DNA from: Streptomyces sp. TS71-3 | GTDB lineage: Bacteria; Actinomycetota; Actinomycetes; Streptomycetales; Streptomycetaceae | DNA: 64,000 nucleotides | NCBI RefSeq assembly: GCF_018327685.1 | Contig: NZ_BNEL01000002.1 | Location: forward strand, 1-64,000 | Direction of reading: 5' to 3' | Shown: positions 27,406 to 35,771 of the stretch, piece after piece | Numbering within the stretch: the stretch's first letter is position 1 | How the letters are laid out: each line of letters begins with the position of its first letter | The notes under the pieces: generated by a model | Told to the model about the DNA's origin: nothing | Database searches by the model: none | What the model saw: only the letters and a program-made list of their open reading frames with translations | Translations under genes and position numbers: made by a program

Positions 27406-28551
27406 TCAGCGGGTTGTCGGGGTGGAACGGCTCTTGCGTGTGCTGCCCGGCCGTGTGCGGGCTCCTCCGCGCCGCGGACCGGGCGCCTCCATCTCGTGCA
27501 GTTCGCAGGCGCGGGCGGCTTCGACCACGGCCTGCTGGTCCCAGCTACTCAGCCGCAGCGGCCCTTCGCCGCGGATCCGGTCCAGGTTCACGAAGCAGCG
27601 CGCGGTCTCGAGGAGTCCTGCGGCCCACGCCGGTATCTGCGCCGGGCGGCCAGAGGGTGTCCGGGAGTCGGACGGTGGCGCGGTGGGGCCGGGCAGCTGG
27701 GTCTGCGGGCGGCCGGTGAGGATGCGCAGGGCTAGTGCCGCGGCGTGGACGGGGTGGGCGATGCGCGCGTGCAGCCGGTGTGCGAGGAGCAGGGTGTGCT
27801 CGTCCGGCTCGGGCGTGAAGCGGCCGGGTGCGGGCAGCGGGAGCACGGTGCGGTCTAGGCGCTTCGAGGCCGCCTCGATATCGGCGCGGGACGTCTTGCG
27901 CCGCAGGGGCAGCAGGAAGCACGGCTCACCCGGGTGGGGCGGGAACTGCGCGGTGGCCTGCCACCACGCGAAGTGGCCGGCCGCCTGCGGGTCGTACGGC
28001 CCGGCCACCGCCAGGGCACGGCGGGCTGCGGCCAGGGTGTGCACCTGCTCGTGTGCCAGCGCCGGCAGGGCGGCGGCCAGGGCGGCCGGAACGGGGCCGT
28101 GGCACAGCAGGGTCAGGCGCATGCCGGTCAACTCCCGCAGTGCAAGGAGGGTTTCGAAGTGCCGGGAGCTGATGCGGTGGGCGCGGGTGACCACGACGTG
28201 GCCGATGCGCAGCGTAGATATCCAGGCGGCTACCGTGCGCCAGGCGATCTCGGCCTGTGCCGCCCAGCCGACGGCCTCTGGGTTCCCGTCCACCGGGAGG
28301 TGTTTGCCCACAGAGCGCAGCAGGTCGTGGGCGAGCGAGGCGGGAGTGCCGGCCACCGGGGTGGGGTGGACTGTGATCCGGCCGTGGGTGGGGGCGTGGG
28401 CGGCCAGGGCCGCGGCCATGAAGGCGTAGTCGTCGCCGCGATCGTGCACCACGGTGAGCGGGGGCAGGCCGGGGCGGGTGCGGCCCGGTGCCCATACCGG
28501 CCGCCACGGGCCGCTGTCCCGCTCCCCCTCTGCCGCCTCGCGCGGCGTCAT
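27406..28551 (-). CDS. TniB/TnsC-like paralogue without ATPase motifs (short form)
   Basis: A 381-residue protein. Its first ~170 residues align by eye with the neighbouring AAA ATPases: a strand plus helix at the Walker A position (LTVVHDRGDDYAFMAAALAA), GRITVHPTP, DLLRSVGK, then HVVVTRAHRI at the Walker B position and LRELTGMRLTLLCHG. No GKT/S is present and the Walker B acids are replaced by T-R-A-H. The remainder is a helical extension ending in a basic Arg/Ser/Thr tail. It overlaps the upstream HTH gene (ATGA). Interpreted as a non-catalytic partner in a transposase-ATPase complex; this is inference. Confidence 0.6.
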   Translation of the reverse strand: MTPREAAEGERDSGPWRPVWAPGRTRPGLPPLTVVHDRGDDYAFMAAALAAHAPTHGRITVHPTPVAGTPASLAHDLLRSVGKHLPVDGNPEAVGWAAQAEIAWRTVAAWISTLRIGHVVVTRAHRISSRHFETLLALRELTGMRLTLLCHGPVPAALAAALPALAHEQVHTLAAARRALAVAGPYDPQAAGHFAWWQATAQFPPHPGEPCFLLPLRRKTSRADIEAASKRLDRTVLPLPAPGRFTPEPDEHTLLLAHRLHARIAHPVHAAALALRILTGRPQTQLPGPTAPPSDSRTPSGRPAQIPAWAAGLLETARCFVNLDRIRGEGPLRLSSWDQQAVVEAARACELHEMEAPGPRRGGARTRPGSTRKSRSTPTTR

Positions 28552-29354
28552 CGTGATACCCCGCCCCCGGACAGTGACGTACCGGCTGCCGGAGCGGCCG
28601 CAGCACCGGCGTCGACGTCCGGGCCGGTGGCGGACAGCGGGCGTGCGACCAGGCCGAGGGCGAACAGCACGTCCGGGTGCGGGGCCGGCCCGCACCCGTC
28701 GGGGACGAGCAGCCCGCGTGCGGCCAGGCGCGGAATCTGCCCGGCAGGCACAGCGTGAGGAAGACCGTGGACGGCTGTGTGCAGCAGGCATGTCAGGGCG
28801 GCGGCCTCGCCCGGGCTGAGGCTGGCGACGGTGTGACCGCCCTCGTGCAGGTTCTGCTCCTGTCCGACAGTGAGCAGTCCGGGCTGTACGGCCAGGTGGA
28901 GGGTGGTGTCGGTGTGGACGAGCCGGTGCGGGCCCGCCTGCTCCTCGAGCTGGGCGGCCAGGGTCTTCGCGGCCCGCCGCAGTTGGTGCGCCGGCCACTG
29001 CAGGGCCGAGGCCACATCGTCGGGGTGCAACGGGCCGGTCTCCAGCAGGGCCGCGTGCAGCACGGTGGCATGCTCGGCTGCTCCCGGGCCAGATCGTGGG
29101 CGGCGTCGCGGGCGCTGGTGCCCCGCATCGCGCAGCAGCGACTCGGGGGACGTGTCAAGGGCGCGGGACAGGGCGAACAGGGCCGCGGCGGACAGGGTGT
29201 GCGGACTCAGCCGCCTGTCCCAGTCGGCGACGGGGATGCTGCACAGTGCAGCCAGGTCCTCGTCGGTGAGATGGCGCTCCCGGGCCCGCTTGCGGACGAG
29301 GGTCAGGTCGAAGCCGGTCATGTCCCGCTCGCCGGAGGCCAGTTGGCTGCTCAT
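28548..29354 (-). CDS. HTH regulator-like protein inside transposase operon
   Basis: A 268-residue protein with an XRE-like N-terminus (DLTLVRKRARERHLTDEDLA, DWDRRLSPHTLSAAALFALS RALDTSPESLL), then a winged-helix-like region (LHPDDVASALQWPAHQLRRA AKTLAAQLE) and a second HTH-like part (LSPGEAAALTCLLHTAV). The C-terminus is Gly/Ala-rich. It overlaps both neighbours by four bases. Probably DNA binding, either an autoregulator of the element or a target-site selector of the kind TniQ/TnsD provide, but the zinc fingers of TniQ are not present. Confidence 0.6.
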   Translation of the reverse strand: MSSQLASGERDMTGFDLTLVRKRARERHLTDEDLAALCSIPVADWDRRLSPHTLSAAALFALSRALDTSPESLLRDAGHQRPRRRPRSGPGAAEHATVLHAALLETGPLHPDDVASALQWPAHQLRRAAKTLAAQLEEQAGPHRLVHTDTTLHLAVQPGLLTVGQEQNLHEGGHTVASLSPGEAAALTCLLHTAVHGLPHAVPAGQIPRLAARGLLVPDGCGPAPHPDVLFALGLVARPLSATGPDVDAGAAAAPAAGTSLSGGGVSR

Positions 29355-30820
29355 GGGCGCACCGGCCCAAGGCGCGGCAGGACGTGAGGAGCGAGTGGAG
29401 CGGGGGTATGCAGGTGCCAGCCACGGGCGGCGGTGTGCCAGTCGTCGTCGGTGTGCGGGTGGTCAAGGGCGGGAACGGGCAGGCCCGCGTCGGCGATCAG
29501 GGCCTGAAGGCGGGGCATGGTGCCGAAGCAGTTCGCGAACAGGCCGTGAGCGGGCGCGGTGCGCGGAGTGCGGCGGCGGAATTCGAGCGCCGCGGCGAGC
29601 AGCGGGCGGGCGCGGGGCGGAATCGCGTACAGGTGCCGTGGGGCGGGCGGGGCGCCGATGTTGATCCGTCCGTCACGGTCAATGGCGATGTGCGTGGCCT
29701 GATCGCCGACGCTGGTGATCTGCGTCATCGCCAGCAGCGGCGTGGCGGTGCCGGTGCACAGCAGAGCCGCGATCGCCGCGGCGCGCAGCGGGCTGGGCAG
29801 GCGCGTGGTGATCGTGTGCACGGTGCGCGGGGTCAGGGGCACGGTGGTGATCCCGGGCCCCGCGCGGCGATTGAGGTCGTCGGGCACGTTCAGCAGCACC
29901 CCGCAGGTCAGCAGGCCGGCCTGGGCACCGCGGACCCGGGCCACGGTGTGCTGCGGGCTGGGGCTTAAGACCGTCAGCCGGGACAGGAATAGCCGCAGCG
30001 CCTCCGTCTCGCGCAGACCGAATGCGGTCGGCTTGGTGAACTCGGCCGGGCGGTCGGCCTCTTCGGCGCCGCCGCTGCCGGTAGGCGGCTTCAACGGCAG
30101 GCTGCGGGCCCACCATGTGCGGGCGGCGGCGTAGCCGGCACGGTACTGGGCATCCGTGCGCGCGAAGTCGGCCTCGTTCTGTCGGCGCCAGCACTGGGCT
30201 CGGAAGGCGGCAACTCCAGCGCGCGGTACGGCAGGCAGCGGCTGCGCATGATCGAGTGGAGGCGGGCCGGTCCGGTGGTCGGCGACGGCCGGCCCGATCG
30301 CGTCAAGGGCTGCCGCCGTACCCGTCACACACGCCACGTCCGCCAGGTGGGCGGCGGCCAGTTGCTCCGTCAGGCGCCGGACGTCGGCCGGCTGAGGGGT
30401 ATGGGCGAGCAGGGTGAGGCGGATGCCGGTCTCGACACGCCAGGCGGCCAGGCGGCGCAACCGCTCGACGGTGAGACGGTGGGCGCGCAGCACAATCACC
30501 TCCCGTACGCCGGTGGCCAGGCTCCAGCAGGTCACCGCCCGCCAGGCCGGGTCGGTGGACATCCGCTCCGCTCCCTCGCGGGAGAACCCGAGGCGGCCCA
30601 TCGCGCGCAGCACGTCCAGCGCGAGGTAGGCGGGGCTGGTGGTGTGAGGGGTGGGGTCGGCAGTGATCCGGCCGCGAGACGCATCCGCCCACCGGCAGGC
30701 GGCCCGGTGCACCGCACGGTCGTCGTCGGCGTCCAGGAGCAATCGCACCGGCCCCGCCGCCGATGCTGTGGCGGCGCCCGGCGTGGGAAGAACAGCGGGC
30801 AGGGACATCGTCATGGTCAC
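29351..30820 (-). CDS. TniB/TnsC-like paralogue without ATPase motifs (long form)
   Basis: A 489-residue protein. Residues ~20-180 parallel the operon's true AAA ATPases: LLLDADDDRAVHRAACRWAD in place of Walker A, GRITADPTPHTTSPAYLALD, VIVLRAHRLTVERLRRLAAW in place of Walker B, and TGIRLTLLAHTPQPADVRRL. It is clearly related to the 381-residue protein. The C-terminal ~230 residues (TRLPSPLRAAAIAALLCTGT, LLAMTQITSVGDQATHIAID, HLYAIPPRARPLLAAALEF) form an extra domain I cannot name; weak likeness to a tyrosine-recombinase end was judged insufficient. GTG 30820 overlaps the upstream stop (GTGA). Confidence 0.6.
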   Translation of the reverse strand: MTMTMSLPAVLPTPGAATASAAGPVRLLLDADDDRAVHRAACRWADASRGRITADPTPHTTSPAYLALDVLRAMGRLGFSREGAERMSTDPAWRAVTCWSLATGVREVIVLRAHRLTVERLRRLAAWRVETGIRLTLLAHTPQPADVRRLTEQLAAAHLADVACVTGTAAALDAIGPAVADHRTGPPPLDHAQPLPAVPRAGVAAFRAQCWRRQNEADFARTDAQYRAGYAAARTWWARSLPLKPPTGSGGAEEADRPAEFTKPTAFGLRETEALRLFLSRLTVLSPSPQHTVARVRGAQAGLLTCGVLLNVPDDLNRRAGPGITTVPLTPRTVHTITTRLPSPLRAAAIAALLCTGTATPLLAMTQITSVGDQATHIAIDRDGRINIGAPPAPRHLYAIPPRARPLLAAALEFRRRTPRTAPAHGLFANCFGTMPRLQALIADAGLPVPALDHPHTDDDWHTAARGWHLHTPAPLAPHVLPRLGPVRP

Positions 30821-31710
30821 CGTCCGCCGTCGACCCGGTCGGCCACCGTCTGCAGCAGCCGCCCATCGGGCACGGCGGCCCGGGCGCGGGCCATCAGTCG
30901 CAGGGTGTGATGGGTGATCACGACCCAGCGGCGCAGCGCGCCGCCGGCCAGCCGGGCGTCCAGCTCCATCAGGTCGCCGGGATCGACGCCCTGCCACACT
31001 GGGTGCAGCGCGGGCACCGCTACCGAGACCTGATCACGGGTCAACGGCTGAAGATGCAGCCAGCCGGCGGTGCGGGTGGCGAGCATCCGCTGGGCGCGCA
31101 GGCGCCGCTCCCCGCGGCGGGCGGCGATGAGGACCACGCACAGCCCGCCCGCGACAGCGTCGTACAGGAATCGCAGGTACTCCATGCAGGACGCCGACAG
31201 CCGGTGGGCGTCCTCGACCACGACGATCCGCGGCCGATCGGCCAGCGCGTGGCGGATCAGTGTGTCCGCGGCCCCCGGATCAGCCGGCGCCCCACCGGGC
31301 AGCCGAAGTGCCCGGTGCAGAGAGTTACGCAGGTCCGCCGGCGCCGGCTGCGCCCGCAGCTCGAGGGGCAGCAGGTCGCCAAGACGGCGGCCGGCCACAT
31401 GGACGGCGAAGGTCTTACCGATGCCGACATCACCCAGCACGCACACGAACCGGCGCTCGCAGGCGGCGTCGGCGAGCGCGGCGCCCACCGCGAGCATGCC
31501 GGGGGTCAGCAGCGTGCGCATCTGCCCAACCCGCAGGAAATGCAGCCCGGATGAGTCAGCGTCGTCCAGGACGGCGAACGGCCCGGCCGCGGCCGCCTCG
31601 CCCCACACAGCCCGCACGGAAGACTCGGTGGACTCGGTGGACTCGGTGGACTCGGTGGACTCGGTGGACTCGGTGGACTCGGTGGACTCGGTGGACTCGG
31701 TGGTCAGCAT
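30817..31710 (-). CDS. Second TniB/TnsC-like AAA ATPase with Thr-Glu-Ser repeat N-terminus
   Basis: A ~297-residue ATPase with Walker A GDVGIGKT and Walker B RIVVVEDAHR, paralogous to the ATPase just upstream: both share LHPVWxGVD (VPALHPVWQGVD against VPDSHPVWRGVD) and a helical lid. The N-terminus is unusual: nine perfect copies of a 9-bp unit encode (Thr-Glu-Ser) repeats from residue 4 onward. ATG 31710 overlaps the preceding stop in ATGCTGA. TniB/TnsC ATPases recruit the transposase to target DNA; two non-identical copies in one operon suggest a mixed ring or division of labour. Confidence 0.8.
   Translation of the reverse strand: MLTTESTESTESTESTESTESTESTESTESSVRAVWGEAAAAGPFAVLDDADSSGLHFLRVGQMRTLLTPGMLAVGAALADAACERRFVCVLGDVGIGKTFAVHVAGRRLGDLLPLELRAQPAPADLRNSLHRALRLPGGAPADPGAADTLIRHALADRPRIVVVEDAHRLSASCMEYLRFLYDAVAGGLCVVLIAARRGERRLRAQRMLATRTAGWLHLQPLTRDQVSVAVPALHPVWQGVDPGDLMELDARLAGGALRRWVVITHHTLRLMARARAAVPDGRLLQTVADRVDGGR
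31622..31702. repeat. Nine perfect 9-bp tandem repeats (GACTCGGTG)
   Basis: The unit repeats nine times without a mismatch inside the 5' end of the second ATPase gene. Because the unit is a multiple of three, copy-number change alters the length of the Thr-Glu-Ser tract without a frameshift. Perfect identity suggests recent expansion. Confidence 0.95.
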
Positions 31711-32528
31711 CGGCCCAACGCCCACTCCACTACCGTCTCGTCAACCGTATCGGCTCCCAGGTGCTCCATGCCCTTCAGGACATGCTTGGTGACCTTGACC
31801 CACTCGCGGAACGAGCCGAGTGCGTACTGGGTGTCGATCCGCTTGAGCAGCGCCTCGTCCACACCGCGCCACACCGGATGAGAGTCGGGCACCGTCTTGA
31901 GGATCTCGTCCTCGGTCATCGCGAGGATCTCCAGGCGGATGTAGATCCGGGAAGCGAGCGCCGGGTCGCTCTGCAGCGTCTCGTAGGCCTCACGGCCGCC
32001 GACGAACACGATCGCGGGCTGTGGGTCGCAGTTGTCCCACAATTTGCGCAGGAACTCGAAATTCTCCCTGCGGTACTGCTGCGCCTCATCGCACACGATC
32101 ACATACGGGCGCCGCGGCAGACTCTCGCGCAGCAGCTTGTCGAACGCGGTCGGCGTGCCCGGCATCTTGCAGTTGAGCCGCATCTGGTGAAACAGCTCCT
32201 CGCGCAGGTCCTTCGGTCCCGGGCGGGAGCGGGCGAAGTCGAGAGGGAGGATCAGATCGGGATTCATCTCCTGGATCGTGGCCCGCGTGGAAAAGCTCTT
32301 GCCGAGCCCCGGGTCGCCGTAGATCACGGACATGGCCCTGGACTCGATGGTGTCGATGACGGTGTCCTTGATCTGCAGCAGAGTGTCCGTGGCAACCAGC
32401 GTGGAGTCCTTCAGACCAAGGAAATGCTGCGGGCGCAGGTCGGGGCGGCGCCTGGATGCCTCGCTCGCAGGGGCAGCGGCCGGCTGGCGGCGCTGGCCAA
32501 GGTGCTTGCGTTGAGGAGCAGTTGTCAC
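31704..32528 (-). CDS. TniB/TnsC-like AAA+ ATPase
   Basis: A 274-residue ATPase (VTTAPQRKHLG start) with Walker A YGDPGLGKSF, Walker B YVIVCDEAQQYRRENFEFLR, sensor FVGGREAYE and a C-terminal lid (SHPVWRGVDEALLKRI). This is the architecture of TniB/TnsC/IstB-like target-selection ATPases of Tn5053/Tn7-type transposons. GTG 32528 overlaps the transposase stop by four bases (GTGA), so ATPase and transposase are made together. The likely role is ATP-dependent target capture and activation of the DDE transposase. Confidence 0.85.
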   Translation of the reverse strand: MTTAPQRKHLGQRRQPAAAPASEASRRRPDLRPQHFLGLKDSTLVATDTLLQIKDTVIDTIESRAMSVIYGDPGLGKSFSTRATIQEMNPDLILPLDFARSRPGPKDLREELFHQMRLNCKMPGTPTAFDKLLRESLPRRPYVIVCDEAQQYRRENFEFLRKLWDNCDPQPAIVFVGGREAYETLQSDPALASRIYIRLEILAMTEDEILKTVPDSHPVWRGVDEALLKRIDTQYALGSFREWVKVTKHVLKGMEHLGADTVDETVVEWALGRC

Positions 32529-34159
32529 GAGACCTCGTCCTTGGAGTCCTGGGATGCAGTGTCGGTGGAGTCCTGGCCGGGGCGTTTCCACCCGGCCGGG
32601 ACGGGAGTCAGGGGCCGGTACGGCTGGATACGGCGGCGGGGTGCGACGGGCAAAGCGGCGCCTTCGAGTTCGGCGCGAGCCTCCTGCGCGGTCATCCGCA
32701 TCGCGCGGACGGGCAGTTCCGGCTCGGTGGATGGCAGGTGCCGCTCCCGCCGGCGCTCGGCGGCGCCGTTCAGGGCCCGACGCAAGGCCTTGCTGTGCTC
32801 GTCGCGTTCGAGGAGCACCTTGGCGCGCAACTCCTCGCTGGCCTCGTTACTCAGGAAGGCCCGGCCCAGGTAACGGTTGCCGCGGAAGGTGTACAGGTCA
32901 ATCTCGTGGGTGTGGTGCGGCATCCACCGCACCCGCACCTCGAGCCCGATCCGGCCCACCCCGTTTTCCGCCATATAGCAGCGACCCGCGAACTCGACCC
33001 CGTGACTGGTGATCTTGTGGACCTTGTTGTCGCTCTCCAGCATGAAGGCGCGCAACTCGGACGCGCTCGGCTCAGGCCTGATCTCCGTCGGATCCGCCTG
33101 CCACGCTTCAAGCGGCGTCATCCCGGTGCGCTGGATGACGTGCTCGGTGTTGTGCTGGCGGACCCACTGGCCCAGCAGGCGAACGAACGCCTCGAAGGTC
33201 AGCAGTGGATCCTGGTCTCCGACGCGGCGGCGGTGATCGAGCCTCGGCGCCTTCGTGTAACGGGGCAGGTCGGCGAAGAACCTTGTCATGCTCGTCAGGT
33301 TCAGGCGTTCCACGCCGCCCTTGTGCCGGGCGCTGCGCACCCGGTGCACGGGCACGCCGAGCAGCCCGAAGGCGCGCAGGACGGTCTTGGAGAGGAAGTC
33401 GGCGCCGCCGTCGACACGGACCAAGTGCGGCAGCCCGCCAGCCGGGCCGTAGGGGGCCTCGCGCATGACGGAGGCTCGTACGGCCGCCAGGACGGAGCCA
33501 CGGTGCGCGGAGCCGGCGGTGACCGCCCAGCCCATGACATAGCCGGTCCCGCGGTCCTCGAACCACGTCACCCACACCCTCGACGGCTTCTTGTCGGGCA
33601 TCATCACCACCGTCTCGGCCTGCTTGTGGTCCCCCTCCCACACCGCGTTCCGCGCCACCGACGGCCGCTGAAAACACGGATCGAACCCACGGGCCGCCAA
33701 AATCCCCTCGCGCAGACCCGCCATGAAGCCCGGATCGAGATCTCGGGCGATCGCATCATGCAGTGTCGTCAACCCGACCGGCTTGACGCCCGCCTCCTTC
33801 GCGACGCGCACCAAGTGCTCGTGAGCCCGCTTCACGTTGCCCTGATAATCGGCGAGGACCTCGATCACCTCATCAGTGATCTCGAACCGCTGCCGCTCCG
33901 GCTTCTCCGGACTGCCGGTCTCCTCCGCGCGGGCCAGCCAGCTCCACACCGTCCGCTTGTGTACACCCACCGCGTCAGCGACCAGCCGTACATGCGCTGT
34001 CGTCAACTCCCCTGCGGCCCGCAGCCGTAGCAGCTGAGCCACTGCCGCAGGCCGCAACTCATCCCGATGCCGCCCCAAACCGTCACCCACGGCCCCAGAA
34101 GCGTCGCCGTTCGCCGTCACCGGAGCTGGCATGCGCGCCACGAGCGAACCGGAAACCAA
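32525..34159 (-). CDS. Mu/TnsB/TniA-type DDE transposase
   Basis: A 544-residue transposase. N-terminal HTH (LVADAVGVHKRTVWSWLARA) and a second helical DNA-binding region precede the RNase H-like core with D177 (NAVWEGDHKQAE), D250 (LVRVDGGADFLSK) and E284 (KGGVERLN), a 33-residue D-E spacing like the Mu/Tn7 group. A Mu-transposase C-terminal beta barrel (GRCYMAENGVGRIGLEVRV) and a basic tail probably contacting the ATPase follow. TTG 34159 or ATG 34132 may be the start. First gene of the operon; upstream DNA holds TGACA-centred repeats that may be transposase sites. Confidence 0.88.
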   Translation of the reverse strand: MVSGSLVARMPAPVTANGDASGAVGDGLGRHRDELRPAAVAQLLRLRAAGELTTAHVRLVADAVGVHKRTVWSWLARAEETGSPEKPERQRFEITDEVIEVLADYQGNVKRAHEHLVRVAKEAGVKPVGLTTLHDAIARDLDPGFMAGLREGILAARGFDPCFQRPSVARNAVWEGDHKQAETVVMMPDKKPSRVWVTWFEDRGTGYVMGWAVTAGSAHRGSVLAAVRASVMREAPYGPAGGLPHLVRVDGGADFLSKTVLRAFGLLGVPVHRVRSARHKGGVERLNLTSMTRFFADLPRYTKAPRLDHRRRVGDQDPLLTFEAFVRLLGQWVRQHNTEHVIQRTGMTPLEAWQADPTEIRPEPSASELRAFMLESDNKVHKITSHGVEFAGRCYMAENGVGRIGLEVRVRWMPHHTHEIDLYTFRGNRYLGRAFLSNEASEELRAKVLLERDEHSKALRRALNGAAERRRERHLPSTEPELPVRAMRMTAQEARAELEGAALPVAPRRRIQPYRPLTPVPAGWKRPGQDSTDTASQDSKDEVS

Positions 34160-34698
34160 GCAGTGATCACGGCGCCAGCCCCTTTTATGACGTCAACTAC
34201 CACCCCACACAGGGCAGTTCACGCCGCACCCGTGACAGGCGCGACGGATTAGACGCTAAAGCCGACACCCTGACACGCGCCCCTTCGATCACTTGGACGA
34301 GTGACAGCAGCCCCGTTTCACCTCCGCCCCACACCCTCATGCGCTACAGAGCACACCGCGAAGGAGGTTCGACGAACACGACACCGATCGATCCGGACTC
34401 ACACCACCGCCGAGTACGGAATACCACCACCAAGATCAACTATCTGAAATACCCGACGACCAGCACAAATACAAGCCCGCATCAATGATGCGAAAACCCG
34501 AACACCTCAGTGGCGCCTTCACCGAACCTCACAGCGTGCGAAGTGAGCGGGGGATATTCGTCGTCGAGGCGGGGAGGAGTCGATCCGGTTTCGATGCGCA
34601 TGGGACGTGCTTGCCGCCAGATCTGGGAGACAGGCCCTGTCGTGCGTCGGGCTGCGTGGACTGCCGGAGCGTCTCGCCTACGAGGGCGGAGTGCGCGT
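34160..34698. promoter_or_regulatory. Upstream region of transposase operon with TGACA-type repeats
   Basis: Three related sites: GTGACAGGCGCG (34232), CTGACACGCGCC (34270) and GTGACAGCAGCC (34301), spaced 38 and 31 bp apart, in the place where a TnsB/TniA-type transposon end with several transposase-binding sites would lie. No clear terminal TGT/ACA boundary or target duplication could be fixed. The rest (34320-34698) shows no gene. Confidence 0.4.
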
Positions 34699-34822
34699 AT
34701 GGGGAGGGTGGAATTTCCAGAGATCACAGCGGAGTTCAAGGACTCGTTCGGTTCGCGTGCGTTCTTCGAGGGGGAGGTGTGTCCGGACGGTGCCACCGGT
34801 TACACGTTCACCGGCAAGCTAA
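34699..34822 (+). pseudogene. 5' part of a hypothetical gene interrupted by the IS5-family element
   Basis: Begins MGRVEFPEITAEFKDSFGSR followed by AFFEGEVCPDGATGYTFTGKL, then is cut by the element at the TAA target site. GGGGAGG lies inside the first codons, so GTG 34708 could be the real start. The same frame resumes exactly on the far side at 36611. The F.G.V..DG.TGY motif recurs in the 3' part, implying a repeated beta domain. Confidence 0.75.
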
Positions 34823-34843
34823 GAGGATGTCTCACGTGGCGAT
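34823..34843 (+). repeat. Left terminal inverted repeat of IS5-family element
   Basis: Starts GAGGATGTCTCACGTGGCG and includes the transposase stop codon. Matches the right end base for base. Confidence 0.92.
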
Positions 34844-35650
34844 TTTGGAGAGCCTCTTGTAGCAAGTCATGACTGCCGCGAGACCGAGGAAGGCGAGGAA
34901 GTGATTGCCTTTGCGTTCGTAGCGGATGGTCAGGCGGCGGTATCCGAAAAGCCAGGAGATGGACCTCTCGATCTTCCATCGGTGTCGTCCGAGGCGTTCG
35001 GAGGACTCCACTCCCGGCCTGGCGATCCGTGGAGTGATGTTGCGTTCCCGCAGCCACGCTAGGTTGTCGGCGGAGTGGTACGCCTTGTCGGCCCGAATCT
35101 TCTCGGGGCGCCGCCGCCGGGGGCCGCGCCGTGAGCGGACAGCCGGAATCCCGAGGATGAGCGGGCGAAGCGCCTGGACGTCATTGACGTTCGCGCCCGA
35201 CACCCCGATGACCACGGGCAGTCCCTGGGCGTCGGTGAGAACATGAAGTTTGCTGCCCGCTTTGCCTCGGTCGACCGGGTTCGGCCCCGTCAGCGGCCCC
35301 CCTTTTTTTGCGCGTACCGATGCGGCATCGACGATCACGGAGCTCCAGTCGAGTCCGTTGCGGGCTCCGATCTCGTCCAGAACTATGCGGTGCAGGCGGC
35401 GCCATACTCCGGATGCGGTCCAGGCGGAGAACCTTCGGTGAGCCGTCGCTGGCGAGACCCCGAACGTCGGGGGTAGATGCCGCCACGCGCACCCGCTGGT
35501 CAACACGTACACGACGGCCGTGAATACGGCTCGCTGGTCAATCGGCGCCGTGCCACCGCCCTGCGGGCGCGAGCGGAAGGACGGCAGTACCGGCTCGACC
35601 ATTGCCCACAGATCATCCGGCACGAGGCGCTGCAACAGATCCCCACCCAT
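34832..35650 (-). CDS. IS5-family transposase
   Basis: A 272-residue DDE transposase with N-terminal LVPDDLWAMVEPVLPSF and YVLTSGCAWRHLPPTFGVS, characteristic of the IS5 family. Catalytic Asp in VIVDAASVRAKKGG, second Asp in KIRADKAYHSADN, Glu in HRWKIERSISWLFGYRRL. The frame is continuous, without the two-frame arrangement of some relatives. Its stop codon falls inside the left inverted repeat. ATG 35650 is used. Likely functional. Confidence 0.93.
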   Translation of the reverse strand: MGGDLLQRLVPDDLWAMVEPVLPSFRSRPQGGGTAPIDQRAVFTAVVYVLTSGCAWRHLPPTFGVSPATAHRRFSAWTASGVWRRLHRIVLDEIGARNGLDWSSVIVDAASVRAKKGGPLTGPNPVDRGKAGSKLHVLTDAQGLPVVIGVSGANVNDVQALRPLILGIPAVRSRRGPRRRRPEKIRADKAYHSADNLAWLRERNITPRIARPGVESSERLGRHRWKIERSISWLFGYRRLTIRYERKGNHFLAFLGLAAVMTCYKRLSKIAT

Positions 35651-35771
35651 GCATGATCACGATGTCGCTGTCGGGCAGCAGTAGGTCTGGGAGTTGCGCA
35701 GTTGTCTCAGGCTTGTGGTCTCGCACCTGCAGCGCCTACTCGACCAACCGGCCTTCTACTAGGGTTGCGCG

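Noticed and set aside
29351..30040. Tyrosine recombinase domain in the C-terminus of the 489-residue protein
   Set aside because: A vague likeness near the end only; the R...HxxR...Y set is not visible.
31622..31702. CRISPR-like array
   Set aside because: Units are 9 bp, contiguous and coding, with no spacers.
34823..35760. Ordinary short IS5 ending just upstream of the transposase start
   Set aside because: No inverted repeat was found at 35650-35770; the matching end and TAA duplication are at 36590-36613.
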